DNA of 64,000 bases, from positions 1 through 64,000 of the forward strand of contig NZ_AKJZ01000009.1 in assembly GCF_000282055.1 (NCBI RefSeq). The letters run 5' to 3'. Shown in pieces: positions 42,719-51,313 of the stretch. The notes beneath the pieces are model-generated. The model had not been told where the DNA came from and did no database searches. It was given only the letters and a program-made list of their open reading frames with translations. Position 1 is the stretch's first letter; every line of letters starts with the position of its first letter. The position numbers were made by a program, and so were the translations under genes. The stretch comes from Flavobacterium sp. CF136 (GTDB taxonomy: Bacteria; Bacteroidota; Bacteroidia; Flavobacteriales; Flavobacteriaceae).

Positions 42719-43944
42719 TATGCAAATTTATTATTAAGCGTTTTTAGCCTTTCAAATTGACGTTCTTTTTCTCCAACAGCATAATGCTTCTCAACCATTT
42801 TTGTAGATGTATGATTAGCCATAGCAGCTGCATCCTTCAAAGATAACATAGCAGCCGTTTGGTCAAGATTTAAATGTTTCAAACTGTAAAAATCAGCAGT
42901 AACATTCAACTTTTTCTTTACATGTGTTCTCCAACGTCTATCTATCTGTTCCCTACGAATAGTAGTAGGACCAGGAACCAATCCACGAGAAAATAAATAA
43001 TCTCCTTTTTTCGCTCCATAAAGAGATTTAATCCAAATATCCATTGCAACATCTTTTATTACACGTTCAACCCATTTATTTTGCTTTCCTTTCTTTATAA
43101 GAACACGATATCTTTGATTGACTAACGAAATGTCATCAACTTTTAAGTTTAGTAGCTCAGTAATACGACCACCAGAATGGAAGAATAAAATTGTAAATCT
43201 CCAAAAGTCAGGAAAGTTATTTTTTAAATGTTCATTAACATATTTTCTCTGTTCTTCAGTAAGAATTTCTCTTATTTGTGTTTCATGAACACGCTTTTTA
43301 ATTTCCAAAATAATATCACTCTCAACAGCTTCATATTCCATCAACTCTTTATAAAGTGTAGAAAGATATCCGCGATACTTGTTGAATTTGTGAGCTGAGA
43401 AACTCTCTTCTGTTTTTTCTAATTGATCCAATGTAAAACGGATATGTTTTCTTTTTATATCATATATTTTTATTTCTTCAAACCTCAACTGTTGAGCGGC
43501 TACTTTGAATCTATCAAGCATATATTTTATATCATTATAAGTTGATTCTACAACTTTAATGCTTTTATGTGCTAAATCCAATGCAGTTAAAAAAGGAGTG
43601 TCTGGGCAAATTTCAGTTAAATATTTATCTTCAGGTTCTGGCTCAGATTCCGTCTCAATCATATATTGTTTGGTTATGGGATTATACCCCATTTCTTCAA
43701 AAAGCTTAGGAATTTCTTCTAAAAGTAATTTTGCTGCAGCTCTTCGGCCTTCAAGAGTTTTTATTTTATTTAGCTTTCTCCGGAACGGAAATCCCTTTGG
43801 ATATTTTTCTTTAAATAATGGATCATAGTAATCGCATTGGACGTACCATTGTTTTTTTAAAGAAGCTTTTGACGTTGTTGTTTGCCAGTTTTCAGGCGAT
43901 ACCCACAATTCAGTGCATGAGCATCCATTAGGTAAATTTTTCAT
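42718..43944 (-). CDS. Tyrosine-type prophage integrase
   Basis: A tyrosine recombinase, about 408 aa from the ATG at 43944; an in-frame ATG at 43998 would add 18 residues (KRQCKRQCK) lying over a repeat-rich regulatory region. The catalytic core has the first Arg in SGGRITELLNLK, a Lys in the beta turn (VLIKKGKQNKW), NHTSTKMVEKHYA with the box III His and nucleophilic Tyr. Box II reads YSLKHLNLD, where Tyr and Lys replace the usual His and Arg, a form known in Bacteroidota integrases. It reads toward the prophage interior beside a tRNA, the likely attachment target. Confidence 0.9.
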   Translation of the reverse strand: MKNLPNGCSCTELWVSPENWQTTTSKASLKKQWYVQCDYYDPLFKEKYPKGFPFRRKLNKIKTLEGRRAAAKLLLEEIPKLFEEMGYNPITKQYMIETESEPEPEDKYLTEICPDTPFLTALDLAHKSIKVVESTYNDIKYMLDRFKVAAQQLRFEEIKIYDIKRKHIRFTLDQLEKTEESFSAHKFNKYRGYLSTLYKELMEYEAVESDIILEIKKRVHETQIREILTEEQRKYVNEHLKNNFPDFWRFTILFFHSGGRITELLNLKVDDISLVNQRYRVLIKKGKQNKWVERVIKDVAMDIWIKSLYGAKKGDYLFSRGLVPGPTTIRREQIDRRWRTHVKKKLNVTADFYSLKHLNLDQTAAMLSLKDAAAMANHTSTKMVEKHYAVGEKERQFERLKTLNNKFA

Positions 43945-43948
43945 TGAT

Positions 43949-43997
43949 TGTGTAGTTTTACATTGCCGTTTACATTGTCGTTTAATGTAACTACACA
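43949..43997. repeat. Direct and inverted repeats at the integrase start
   Basis: Two tandem 12-mers, ACATTGCCGTTT and ACATTGTCGTTT (43960-43983), are enclosed by inverted arms TGTGTAGT/ACTACACA (43949-43956 and 43990-43997) and TACATT/AATGTA. This looks like a protein-binding region for the integrase, an excisionase or autoregulation. Confidence 0.55.
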
Positions 43998-44017
43998 TTT
44001 CGAAAGTGATTGAAGAA

Positions 44018-44052
44018 AGCTTAAAACCCTTGTTGGGAGTGGGTTTTAAGCT
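44018..44052. repeat. 12-bp perfect inverted repeat, probable terminator of the tRNA gene
   Basis: AGCTTAAAACCC and GGGTTTTAAGCT are perfect inverted arms around an 11-nt loop. On the minus strand it follows the tRNA 3' end by about 13 nt and is followed by TTCTT, as expected for a tRNA terminator. Whether it belongs to the host or was brought by the phage depends on the exact crossover point. Confidence 0.6.
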
Positions 44053-44064
44053 ATTTCCTTCTTG

Positions 44065-44138
44065 TAGCGAGGACGGGAGTTGAACCCGTGACCTCAGGGT
44101 TATGAATCCTGCGCTCTAACCAACTGAGCTACCTCGCC
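44065..44138 (-). tRNA. tRNA-Met (anticodon CAU)
   Basis: A 74-nt cloverleaf on the minus strand. The acceptor arm starts GGCGAGG and pairs with CCTCGCT; the D arm has AGCTCAGTTGGTTAGAGC; the anticodon loop is TTCATAA, giving CAU; and the T arm is CGGGTTCAACTCCCG. CCA is not encoded. One pair at the base of the anticodon loop (A-C) is mismatched. It could also be a CAU-bearing tRNA-Ile2, but Met is more likely. It is probably the attachment site: the integrase lies beside its 3' end. Confidence 0.88.
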
Positions 44139-44175
44139 AATATTGCATCGGGAACCGAGTTCCTCATTGCGGGTG

Positions 44176-44205
44176 CAAATATAAAAATTATATTAAAGCT
44201 GACAA
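44176..44205 (-). promoter_or_regulatory. Promoter of the tRNA-Met gene
   Basis: On the minus strand TTG (44205-44203), 19 bp, then TATATTTG (44183-44176) match the Bacteroidota consensus, 37 bp upstream of the mature tRNA 5' end. Confidence 0.75.
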
Positions 44206-44293
44206 GCATAAATCAAAGAAAAAAAAATATTTTTAAAAAACCTTTTTTTTTGAACAGATATTCTTATATTTCCAAAAAAATTAAACGCATCAC

Positions 44294-44686
44294 ATGGATT
44301 CAAAAATACGCTACGAAATAGAGTTTCCGATTAATTCTTCTCCTCAGTTATTATATCAATATATATCAACTCCGTCCGGTTTGTCTGAATGGTTTGCTGA
44401 TAATGTAAATTCTCGAGGTGAGTTTTTTACTTTTATCTGGAATGATTCGCAGGAAAAAGCGCGTTTGGCTTCGAAAAAAACCGGTGAAAAAGTAAAATTC
44501 AAATGGGTAGATGAAGCTAGTAAAGACACTGAGTATTTTTTTGAACTACATATATTAGTCGATGAATTAACAAAAGATGTGTCATTAATGGTTATCGATT
44601 TTGCTGAAAAAGAGGAAGTAGGAGAAGCTAAACAATTGTGGGAGAATCAAATTTCGGATTTGAAACATCTAATAGGATCAGTTTAG
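44294..44686 (+). CDS. START-like (SRPBCC/AHSA1-type) domain protein
   Basis: A 130-aa protein with the START-like fold found as a short conserved gene in Flavobacteriia: IRYEIEFPINSSPQLLYQYI, STPSGLSEWFADNVN, the acidic middle, and a final helix (AKQLWENQISDLKHLIGSV). It likely binds a hydrophobic ligand in the cytoplasm; no ligand is known to me. It is the first intact host gene beyond the tRNA. Confidence 0.85.
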   Translation: MDSKIRYEIEFPINSSPQLLYQYISTPSGLSEWFADNVNSRGEFFTFIWNDSQEKARLASKKTGEKVKFKWVDEASKDTEYFFELHILVDELTKDVSLMVIDFAEKEEVGEAKQLWENQISDLKHLIGSV

Positions 44687-44706
44687 TAAAATTCTATTTT
44701 ATGACT

Positions 44707-44740
44707 TATATTTGCCCTGAACAAAATTCAGGGTTTTTTT
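44707..44740 (+). promoter_or_regulatory. -7 element overlapping a terminator just before the PabC-like gene
   Basis: TATATTTG (44707-44714) is a -7 box. It abuts a hairpin in which CCCTGAA (44715-44721) pairs with TTCAGGG (44727-44733), followed by seven T that touch the ATG at 44741. The hairpin terminates the START gene. Transcripts starting about 7 nt after the -7 box begin inside the stem, so they cannot form it. Confidence 0.65.
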
Positions 44741-45580
44741 ATGATCAATTTTAACGGAAACATAATAGCGCAGGGCGATAATATACTAACTCAAAACAGG
44801 GCATTTTTGTATGGAGACGGTGTTTTTGAAACAGTAAAGATAGTTAACAATAAAATTTTATTTCTTGAAGATCATTATTTTAGATTAATGGCTTCTATGC
44901 GTGTTGTTCGAATGGAGATTCCGATGAATTTTACAATGGAATACTTTGAAGAACAAATTTTAAAAGTGGTTCAGGAAAATGGATTTTCTGCATCGGCCAG
45001 AGCAAGAATTACTGTTTTTAGAAATAATGGCGGATTATATTTACCTCAAACGAACGAGGTTTCTTTTTTGATTCACACAACTTCGCTTGAAAATGCTTCT
45101 TATGCTTTAAATGAGTCTCATTATGAAGTTGATTTGTATAAAGACTTCTATGTGTCCAGACAATTATTATCATCCATTAAAACAACTAATAAGATGATTA
45201 ATATTACCGGAAGTATTTTTGCCAGTGAAAATGGTTTTGAAAACTGTATTTTGCTTAATGATGCTAAAAATGTTGTTGAAGCTTTACAGGGAAACTTATT
45301 TATGGTGATTGGCAAAAAAATAATTACCCCGCCAATTTCTGAAGGCTGCCTAAATGGAGTAATGCGCAGGCAAATTTTGGCTTTGGCTAAAAAAACAGAA
45401 GGGATTGAAGTTGTTGAAGAAATAATTTCGCCTTTCGATCTTCAAAAAGCTGACGAATTATTTCTGACAAACGTAATCACGGGAATACAGCCGATAACAA
45501 AATACCGAAAAAAAGAGTTTACGAATAATGTGGCTCATTTATTAGTGCAAAAACTGAATGAATCCATTTCTGAAAATTAA
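44741..45580 (+). CDS. pabC: Class IV aminotransferase (aminodeoxychorismate lyase-like)
   Basis: A 279-aa fold-type IV PLP enzyme. The PLP lysine is K147 in SSIKTTNKMINIT; RAFLYGDGVFET at the start and EGCLNGVMRRQIL near residue 205 are hallmarks. It probably makes 4-aminobenzoate for folate, or acts as a branched-chain or D-amino-acid aminotransferase; sequence alone does not decide. The last 4 bp overlap the convergent YqgE gene. Confidence 0.78.
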   Translation: MINFNGNIIAQGDNILTQNRAFLYGDGVFETVKIVNNKILFLEDHYFRLMASMRVVRMEIPMNFTMEYFEEQILKVVQENGFSASARARITVFRNNGGLYLPQTNEVSFLIHTTSLENASYALNESHYEVDLYKDFYVSRQLLSSIKTTNKMINITGSIFASENGFENCILLNDAKNVVEALQGNLFMVIGKKIITPPISEGCLNGVMRRQILALAKKTEGIEVVEEIISPFDLQKADELFLTNVITGIQPITKYRKKEFTNNVAHLLVQKLNESISEN

Positions 45581-46137
45581 TTCAGATATGGATTTTCAGG
45601 TGCATTTGACCAAATAAGATAATCGCCTCCCAGCTCAATAATTTGTTCCTTCCAAAAATGGGTGGTAGATTTTCCGATAATTTTATTTTTATAATTATTA
45701 TCGGCAATAATCCAGGAGTTGCCCTGCATTTCATTTTCAAGCTGATTTTCGTCCCAACCGGTATATCCTAAGAAAAAACGAATATTGTTTTTATTGATAG
45801 ATCCGTCGTTTATTAAGTCTTTGGTTGATTCAAAATCACCTCCCCAATAAATTCCATTAGAAATCTCAACACTATTCGGAATTAATTCTGGAATATTGTG
45901 AATGAAATAAAGATTATCCTGTTCTACAGGCCCTCCATTATATATCTTGAAAGAGGCATCAATTTCAGGTATTAAATCATTAATAGTATATTTTAATGGT
46001 TTATTGATGATAAAACCTATTGATCCTTCTTTGTTATGGTCTGCTAATAAAATTACCGATCTATTAAATGATAAATCTCCAATTATAGAAGGCTCGGCAA
46101 TAAGCAGGTGTCCTTTTTTTAATTTTTCTGAAATCAT
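45577..46137 (-). CDS. YqgE/AlgH family protein (DUF179)
   Basis: A 186-aa protein starting at the ATG at 46137 (MISEKLKKGHLLIAEPSIIG); the frame extends 28 codons further without support. Family blocks are visible: GDLSFNRSVILLADH, GSIGFIINKPL, IYNGGPVEQDNLYFIH, and FFLGYTGWDENQLE. It is a conserved cytoplasmic family of unclear function. It is convergent with pabC. Confidence 0.88.
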   Translation of the reverse strand: MISEKLKKGHLLIAEPSIIGDLSFNRSVILLADHNKEGSIGFIINKPLKYTINDLIPEIDASFKIYNGGPVEQDNLYFIHNIPELIPNSVEISNGIYWGGDFESTKDLINDGSINKNNIRFFLGYTGWDENQLENEMQGNSWIIADNNYKNKIIGKSTTHFWKEQIIELGGDYLIWSNAPENPYLN

Positions 46138-46265
46138 ACGGCTACAATTTTTATTAAATTTAATCATAAAATATTTAAAATCCCAAATAAAATCGTTAAA
46201 CCGTATAAAAAAACCTTCCATGTGGAAGGTTTTGATTATATTATAAGTTTAGGGAACTTTCTTAC

Positions 46266-46538
46266 TTAGTTCACTGCACCTTCTAATTCAGCTCCAGCTT
46301 TAAATTTAACTACATTTTTAGCAGCGATTTGAATAGTTTTTCCTGTTTGAGGATTTCTACCGTCTCTGGCAGCTCTGGCTGATACTGACCATGATCCAAA
46401 ACCTACTAATGAAATTCTTCCTCCTTTTTTCAAAGTTGACCCTACATTACCTAAAAAAGATTCTAAAGCTAATTTAGCCGCAGCTTTTGTAATTCCTGCA
46501 TCAGCAGCGATAGCATCGATTAATTCTGATTTGTTCAT
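46266..46538 (-). CDS. hup: HU-family DNA-binding protein
   Basis: A 90-aa histone-like protein: MNKSELIDAIAADAGITKAA, then LVGFGSWSVSARAARDGRNP with the conserved DNA-binding arm residues, and KTIQIAAKNVVKFKAGAEL. It bends and compacts DNA as a dimer. The gene has its own strong promoter. Confidence 0.95.
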   Translation of the reverse strand: MNKSELIDAIAADAGITKAAAKLALESFLGNVGSTLKKGGRISLVGFGSWSVSARAARDGRNPQTGKTIQIAAKNVVKFKAGAELEGAVN

Positions 46539-46584
46539 AATAATTAGTTATTAATTGTTGGTTAAAAAAAAAATTGTTAATACA

Positions 46585-46614
46585 CAAATTTAGCAGGAAA
46601 TCCGTTCCTTGCAA
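46585..46614 (-). promoter_or_regulatory. Promoter of hup
   Basis: On the minus strand TTG (46614-46612), 19 bp, then TAAATTTG (46592-46585) match the Bacteroidota consensus. The start codon is 47 bp downstream. Confidence 0.8.
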
Positions 46615-46689
46615 GTGTTTTCTTTAAATTTAGTAAAAATTGTTAATAACTTGCTTTTTTTGTTCATAAAACGTGTTGTTTGTCGGTCA

Positions 46690-46713
46690 AAAACAGGTAA
46701 AAACCCCTGTTTT
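46690..46713. terminator. Terminator at the fmt 3' end
   Basis: AAAACAGG and CCTGTTTT form an 8-bp stem around an 8-nt loop, just downstream of the fmt stop on the minus strand and followed there by a short T-rich stretch. It separates fmt from hup. Confidence 0.6.
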
Positions 46714-46720
46714 ACTGAGC

Positions 46721-47668
46721 TTAATAGACTTTTGCTGTCTCCGAAAAAGCACTTCCATTTAATAATTCCGCTACTTGCATTCTCTTTTTTCCGGGTAATT
46801 GCAAACTCAAAAGCTGAATAAAGCCATTTTGAACAGCAATTTTAATTTCTTTTTTGCTGCTAATCAGGCTTCCAATTTCATAAGAATGGACTTCTTCAAT
46901 CAGTTTTGCTTCATATATTTTGATACTTAATTCTTCATTTTTGTCTTTTAGAAAACACCACGCTGCAGGATATGGGCTTAAACCCCGAATCAGATTATTG
47001 ATTTCATCTCCGGATTTTGTCCAGTCGATTTTACAATTTTCTTTATTGAGTTTATAAGCCGTTTTAATTTCAGCATTGTCTTCCTGAATTGTTGTAGTAA
47101 CATTTCCTTTCTCAATAACCTGCAAAGTATCAATAACAGTCTGACTTCCTAAATGCATTAATCGATCGTGTAATTGACCGGCATTTTCTGTTGGTTCAAT
47201 CGTAATTTCCGAATTTAAGATCATTGCCCCGGTATCTATTTTATCATCAATAAAGAAAGTCGTAACACCGGTTTTGGTTTCCCCATTAATAATAGCCCAG
47301 TTAATAGGCGCTGCACCACGATAATTTGGTAATAAAGAAGCATGAAGATTAAAAGTGCCAAAACTCGGCATCTCCCAAACTACTTTTGGTAACATTCTAA
47401 AAGCAACCACAATTTGTAAATTAGCATTTAAGGCTTTTAGTTCAGCTAAAAAACTTTCGTCTTTTAAATTAGTTGGTTGTAATAAAGTAAGGTTGTTCGC
47501 CAGTGCATATTCTTTCACTGCCGAATATTTTATTTTTTGCCCGCGTCCTGCAGGTTTATCTGCAGCGGTAATCACACCGACAACATCGTAATTGTTTTTA
47601 ATAATGGTATCCAGAATGCCTACAGCAAATTCAGGAGTTCCCATAAATATAATTCTCAATTTTTCCAT
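46721..47668 (-). CDS. fmt: Methionyl-tRNA formyltransferase
   Basis: A 315-aa enzyme that formylates initiator Met-tRNA. GTPEFAVGIL lies at the N terminus; the active-site block FNLHASLLPNYRGAAPINWA with Asn, His and SLLPxYRG motif is intact, as is DKIDTGAMI with the catalytic Asp. The C-terminal OB-like domain is present. Its ATG overlaps the recQ stop by one base, so the two are co-transcribed. Confidence 0.95.
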   Translation of the reverse strand: MEKLRIIFMGTPEFAVGILDTIIKNNYDVVGVITAADKPAGRGQKIKYSAVKEYALANNLTLLQPTNLKDESFLAELKALNANLQIVVAFRMLPKVVWEMPSFGTFNLHASLLPNYRGAAPINWAIINGETKTGVTTFFIDDKIDTGAMILNSEITIEPTENAGQLHDRLMHLGSQTVIDTLQVIEKGNVTTTIQEDNAEIKTAYKLNKENCKIDWTKSGDEINNLIRGLSPYPAAWCFLKDKNEELSIKIYEAKLIEEVHSYEIGSLISSKKEIKIAVQNGFIQLLSLQLPGKKRMQVAELLNGSAFSETAKVY

Positions 47669-49563
47669 TATGATTTTAAAGTGTATTTATTATTCGCTAA
47701 TATGGTAATATGATTGTTTTCCAGTAATTCCTGAAGCACCAAAATAATATCATTCGCATCCATTTTTATTTGGGTCTGAATTTCCCTTGATGTTAAAGCT
47801 GCTGTTTTTAATAATGCCAGAATTTTGTCAGCAATCGAATCAGCTTCGGTGATTTTACCTTTTTTCGTGATGCAATAAGAACAAACACCACAATTGGCTT
47901 CGGTCTTTTCTCCAAAATAATCCAGAATTAATCGGTTTTTGCAGGTCTTGTCTTCCTTTATATAATGAAGAACAGACATAAGCTGATCTTTTTTAAGTTG
48001 ATTTTGTCTTTCTAAATATTTAGAAACCCTGTTTATCGTTCGGTCATCTTCCCGAATTTCATTGAATAATATGGTAGCATCGTTATTTTTAGATTTATAT
48101 TCAATAATTTCTTTTTCTCTTAATTTTTCTAAAACGGCAGAAACTTGTTCTTCAGTGTGATTCGATTTTTTTGCAATTAAGGAAAGATTAAAAGCAACTT
48201 TCATTTCGTAAATCCCCGGATAAGTTCTCAAAATAGCCAAAATAATTTCTTCTTCGTTCGGATTCAGGCTAATGTATCGAATGACTTCTTTGGATTCGAT
48301 TAAAAACTGCATCGTAATCTTTTCTGAGAATTCCTGAGACATTGTAATTATTCCCTGCTGATTCAGAAACTGTAAAGCATTATAAGTCTTTAGGGTAGGG
48401 AAGTCGTATTTCTGGCAAAAGTGATTCAGTTTGAACGAAAATGAATCGTCTAAACCTTCGCCATAAGCAATCTGAAAATAGTTGCAAAGTTTGACGTAAA
48501 CTATATTCAGAAACTTTTTATCAGGCAGAACACTCAAAAACTGTTGTTCCGTTTGATTGGTGTCTGATGAATTGGTCAGTAAAACTGCAAAAGATTTACC
48601 ACCATTTCTTCCGGCCCTTCCGGATTCCTGATAATAATTTTCTATGTTTTCAGGAAGTTGTGTGTGAATAACCGTTTTTACATTGGCTTTGTCAATTCCC
48701 ATTCCAAAAGCATTTGTTGCCACAATAACCTGTGCTTCTTCCGACATCCACAGCTGCATATTTTTATCTTTTTCTTTAGACGAAAGTCCGCCGTGATAAT
48801 AAGTTGCCCTAAAACCCAGCGACTGCAATTGTGTCGAAAGATTCAGGCATGATTTTCTGTTTCGCACATATATAATAGAAGGTTGTGGGTTTTTCTTCAG
48901 GATTTGTTCAACGCGATACATTTTATCTTCAACTTCAAAAACCATGTACGCGATATTTTCCCTGGCAAAAGACTGCTGAAAAAGTTTTGTGTCTTTTAAT
49001 CCTAATTCGGTTTTGATATCTTCAATGACTCTTGGTGTCGCTGTGGCAGTCAAAGCTAAAAAAGGAATTTTGGGAAAGAATTTTTTAAGTTCTGAAATCT
49101 TCAGGTATGCCGGACGAAAATCATGTCCCCATTGCGAAACACAATGCGCTTCATCAATCGCAATTAAATTAATAGGCAAATTTTTGATACGTTCCAAAAT
49201 CCAATCCGATTGTAATCTTTCAGGCGAAAGATATAAAAACTTGTAATTCCCGAACTGGCAATTATCCAGAAGATCAATGATCTCTTCTGTATGAATTCCA
49301 CCTGTGAGCGCAATAGCTTTAATTTCTCTTTTCTGTAAATTCGCAACCTGATCTTTCATCAGTGCTACCAAAGGCGAAATCACCAGACAAATTCCGTCCT
49401 GCATCATGGCCGGAACCTGAAAACAAATCGATTTTCCTCCCCCGGTTGGCAACAAAGCAAAAGTATCCTGACCATCCAAAACCGAATCAATAATTTCTTT
49501 TTGGAGAGGTCTGAAATTTTCGTGTTTCCAGTATTTTAAAAGAATTTCTTGCGCTTCTGGCAT
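47668..49563 (-). CDS. recQ: ATP-dependent DNA helicase RecQ
   Basis: A 631-aa RecQ helicase. Walker A is PTGGGKS at 39-45; DEAHCVSQWGHDFR gives motif II with the aromatic-rich loop; LTATATPRV is motif III; QESGRAGRNGG is motif VI. The zinc-binding RQC part has Cys residues in CKNRLILDYFGEK and CGVCSYC. The C-terminal winged-helix is present, but a full HRDC domain is not obvious. Acts in recombination and fork repair. It precedes fmt. Confidence 0.94.
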   Translation of the reverse strand: MPEAQEILLKYWKHENFRPLQKEIIDSVLDGQDTFALLPTGGGKSICFQVPAMMQDGICLVISPLVALMKDQVANLQKREIKAIALTGGIHTEEIIDLLDNCQFGNYKFLYLSPERLQSDWILERIKNLPINLIAIDEAHCVSQWGHDFRPAYLKISELKKFFPKIPFLALTATATPRVIEDIKTELGLKDTKLFQQSFARENIAYMVFEVEDKMYRVEQILKKNPQPSIIYVRNRKSCLNLSTQLQSLGFRATYYHGGLSSKEKDKNMQLWMSEEAQVIVATNAFGMGIDKANVKTVIHTQLPENIENYYQESGRAGRNGGKSFAVLLTNSSDTNQTEQQFLSVLPDKKFLNIVYVKLCNYFQIAYGEGLDDSFSFKLNHFCQKYDFPTLKTYNALQFLNQQGIITMSQEFSEKITMQFLIESKEVIRYISLNPNEEEIILAILRTYPGIYEMKVAFNLSLIAKKSNHTEEQVSAVLEKLREKEIIEYKSKNNDATILFNEIREDDRTINRVSKYLERQNQLKKDQLMSVLHYIKEDKTCKNRLILDYFGEKTEANCGVCSYCITKKGKITEADSIADKILALLKTAALTSREIQTQIKMDANDIILVLQELLENNHITILANNKYTLKS

Positions 49564-49627
49564 TGGTCTCGTTTTAAAGTTAAAAAATTTAGAAAGCAGT
49601 TTCTAGTTTCGCAACTTTAAAACACGA

Positions 49628-50161
49628 CTAAATTTTATCTAAGATATAAAGAATTCTGTTTTCAACCGTATCTTTTGGTACTTCTATTAAGTCGTAGCCG
49701 TATTTTTTATATGTTTCAATAAGATGATTCTGAATCGTTACAGCCTGTTCAAAATTCTCGTAACGCTCAGTGTCGCTCATATAAATTTCTTCCCAAGGTG
49801 GTAAAATAAAAGTTTTTGAGTATTTATAATCCTCGCATGCTTCTCTAAAAGATTCTGGATATTCATCACCAATATAATCCATATAGGCCACAACATCAGG
49901 AATTCCGCGATCAATAAAAACCACATTATCAGGTTCCTTAAGAGCTTTTTCGTATTGCTTGATGCGTCCTTCCAGCAGCATTTCACTAAATAATAAAGGC
50001 TGTTCCAAAAACAATTGATCGATTCCACGTTGCTGTGCTTCGAGTGTAACTTGTCTTGAAATTTCAGGGTAACAGCAATAGCCACGAGCGACTAATTCGT
50101 TAATAAGAGTAGATTTTCCTGTACCAGGACCGCCAAGGAGAACTATGATTTCTTTTTGCAC
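49628..50161 (-). CDS. AAA-type ATPase / NTP-binding kinase-like protein (AAA_28)
   Basis: A 177-aa P-loop protein: IVLLGGPGTGKSTLINEL (Walker A), a lid and base-binding region, and VVFIDRGIPDVVAY (Walker-B-like with DRG). This is the AAA_28 group, related to nucleotide kinases such as NadR-like domains. I take GTG at 50161 (VQKEIIVLL) as start; the frame continues upstream to a TTG at 50182. Substrate unknown. Confidence 0.82.
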   Translation of the reverse strand: MQKEIIVLLGGPGTGKSTLINELVARGYCCYPEISRQVTLEAQQRGIDQLFLEQPLLFSEMLLEGRIKQYEKALKEPDNVVFIDRGIPDVVAYMDYIGDEYPESFREACEDYKYSKTFILPPWEEIYMSDTERYENFEQAVTIQNHLIETYKKYGYDLIEVPKDTVENRILYILDKI

Positions 50162-50259
50162 TATTCTAAAAATAAAGCACAAATTTACCTAAAGTTATTT
50201 GTAATTAAAAAGAATATTTGTCAAAAGCGAATAATTTAGCATTTTCAGTGGATATGGGT

Positions 50260-50333
50260 TCCTGCTTTCGGCTATATCTTTTATGGCAAACCCTGCCACA
50301 AAAGGATATCACCTCAATCAGGGCTAGGTAGGA
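50260..50333. repeat. Flavobacterium-type dispersed imperfect palindrome
   Basis: The stretch contains CCTGCTTTCGGCTATATC, a central TGGCA/TGCCA pair, and GGATATCACCTCAATCAGGG, with ATATCTTTT pairing to AAAAGGATAT across the centre. I recognise this as a dispersed intergenic repeat type of Flavobacterium genomes. It lies between the ATPase and lipoprotein genes and holds no gene. Confidence 0.6.
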
Positions 50334-50383
50334 AACATGGTTTTGTTTTCGGGAGTGATCTTAAAATCTGCAGAAAAATAAAT

Positions 50384-51169
50384 TTATGCCCGACCAGAAA
50401 TATTTAAATCTGAGTAATTATGAATGGTTAAATTGATTTTTAAATTAATGTTGCATTCTCCTCCGTCATTCATTCTAATTAAAGAATATTTATAGGATTC
50501 TTTATTGTAAGGATCTTTGCAATAACATGCTATCCAAACTTCTTTTTCTTGTTTCTCATTTATCACAACAACACATTGTTTGACATATTGATTGATATTT
50601 CTTAGTTTAGAAGCGTTTTCTTTAAAACATCGTTGTAGGATTTTATCAAGTTCAATTAATTCACTTTGATTTAAATCAGAAGGTTTTATAGTTTTGGGCT
50701 TATAACCATAATATGTGAATCTTTGAAATTCTGGATTAAAAGTAAAAAACGCGTAACCATTATATTTTTTAAGATCTAATTTGGCTTTTGTGTGAAATAG
50801 ATTTTTTTTAATTTCTATTTTTAAAGGTGATTCACCATCAACAAATTCGATGAAATTGTTTTTAATTACTGCTTTTTCACTTCGATTAAATTTAAACTTA
50901 ATAGGCATGAAGTATAAAGTATCACTTTTTAAATAACAAAATCCTTTATATTTTTCGATTTTTTCATAATCAAAATCTTTTTGTATTACGGTAAAAATAT
51001 AGCTGCTGTCAGAGAATAATTGAAATTTGATACTTCCGGTTCCAATAAAATTATATGTATTTTGCGCAGTAATTTGTTCCTTTTTAGTTGTATCTTTTTT
51101 AGTTTTTTGCTCTTTACACTGAATAAATAATACTAAAATAGCTAAGGACAATATGACTCTTGTATTCAT
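50384..51169 (-). CDS. Hypothetical lipoprotein
   Basis: A 261-aa protein with a signal peptide and lipobox (LVLFIQC, Cys18), so it is probably an outer-membrane lipoprotein. The mature part starts with a Lys/Thr-rich linker and continues as a beta-rich domain of unknown family. A 14-residue ending after NLTIHNYSDLNISGRA shows nothing special. Confidence 0.7.
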   Translation of the reverse strand: MNTRVILSLAILVLFIQCKEQKTKKDTTKKEQITAQNTYNFIGTGSIKFQLFSDSSYIFTVIQKDFDYEKIEKYKGFCYLKSDTLYFMPIKFKFNRSEKAVIKNNFIEFVDGESPLKIEIKKNLFHTKAKLDLKKYNGYAFFTFNPEFQRFTYYGYKPKTIKPSDLNQSELIELDKILQRCFKENASKLRNINQYVKQCVVVINEKQEKEVWIACYCKDPYNKESYKYSLIRMNDGGECNINLKINLTIHNYSDLNISGRA

Positions 51170-51286
51170 AACTTTATATCTAAGTTTATTCGTAATAATA
51201 ATTAGTGCAAACTAGTGTAATTCGTGGTGAAAAAAATACACGTATTAATATCTTTTTTCAATATAAAAAATCTGAAATCAAAACCG

Positions 51287-51294
51287 TATATTTG
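51287..51294 (+). promoter_or_regulatory. Candidate -7 element of the DUF493-DUF4290 operon
   Basis: TATATTTG matches TAnnTTTG, 19 bp upstream of the ATG at 51314. The -33 box is not clear. Confidence 0.5.
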
Positions 51295-51313
51295 CGTTTA
51301 TTTTTAATTACGA

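Noticed and set aside
1..44000. Possible phage genetic-code change (TAA read as an amino acid)
   Set aside because: TAA ends many intact phage genes with tight junctions, and long genes such as the 880-aa and 1400-aa ones contain no internal TAA. A whole-phage recoding is therefore not supported; only local readthrough or nonsense mutation remains.
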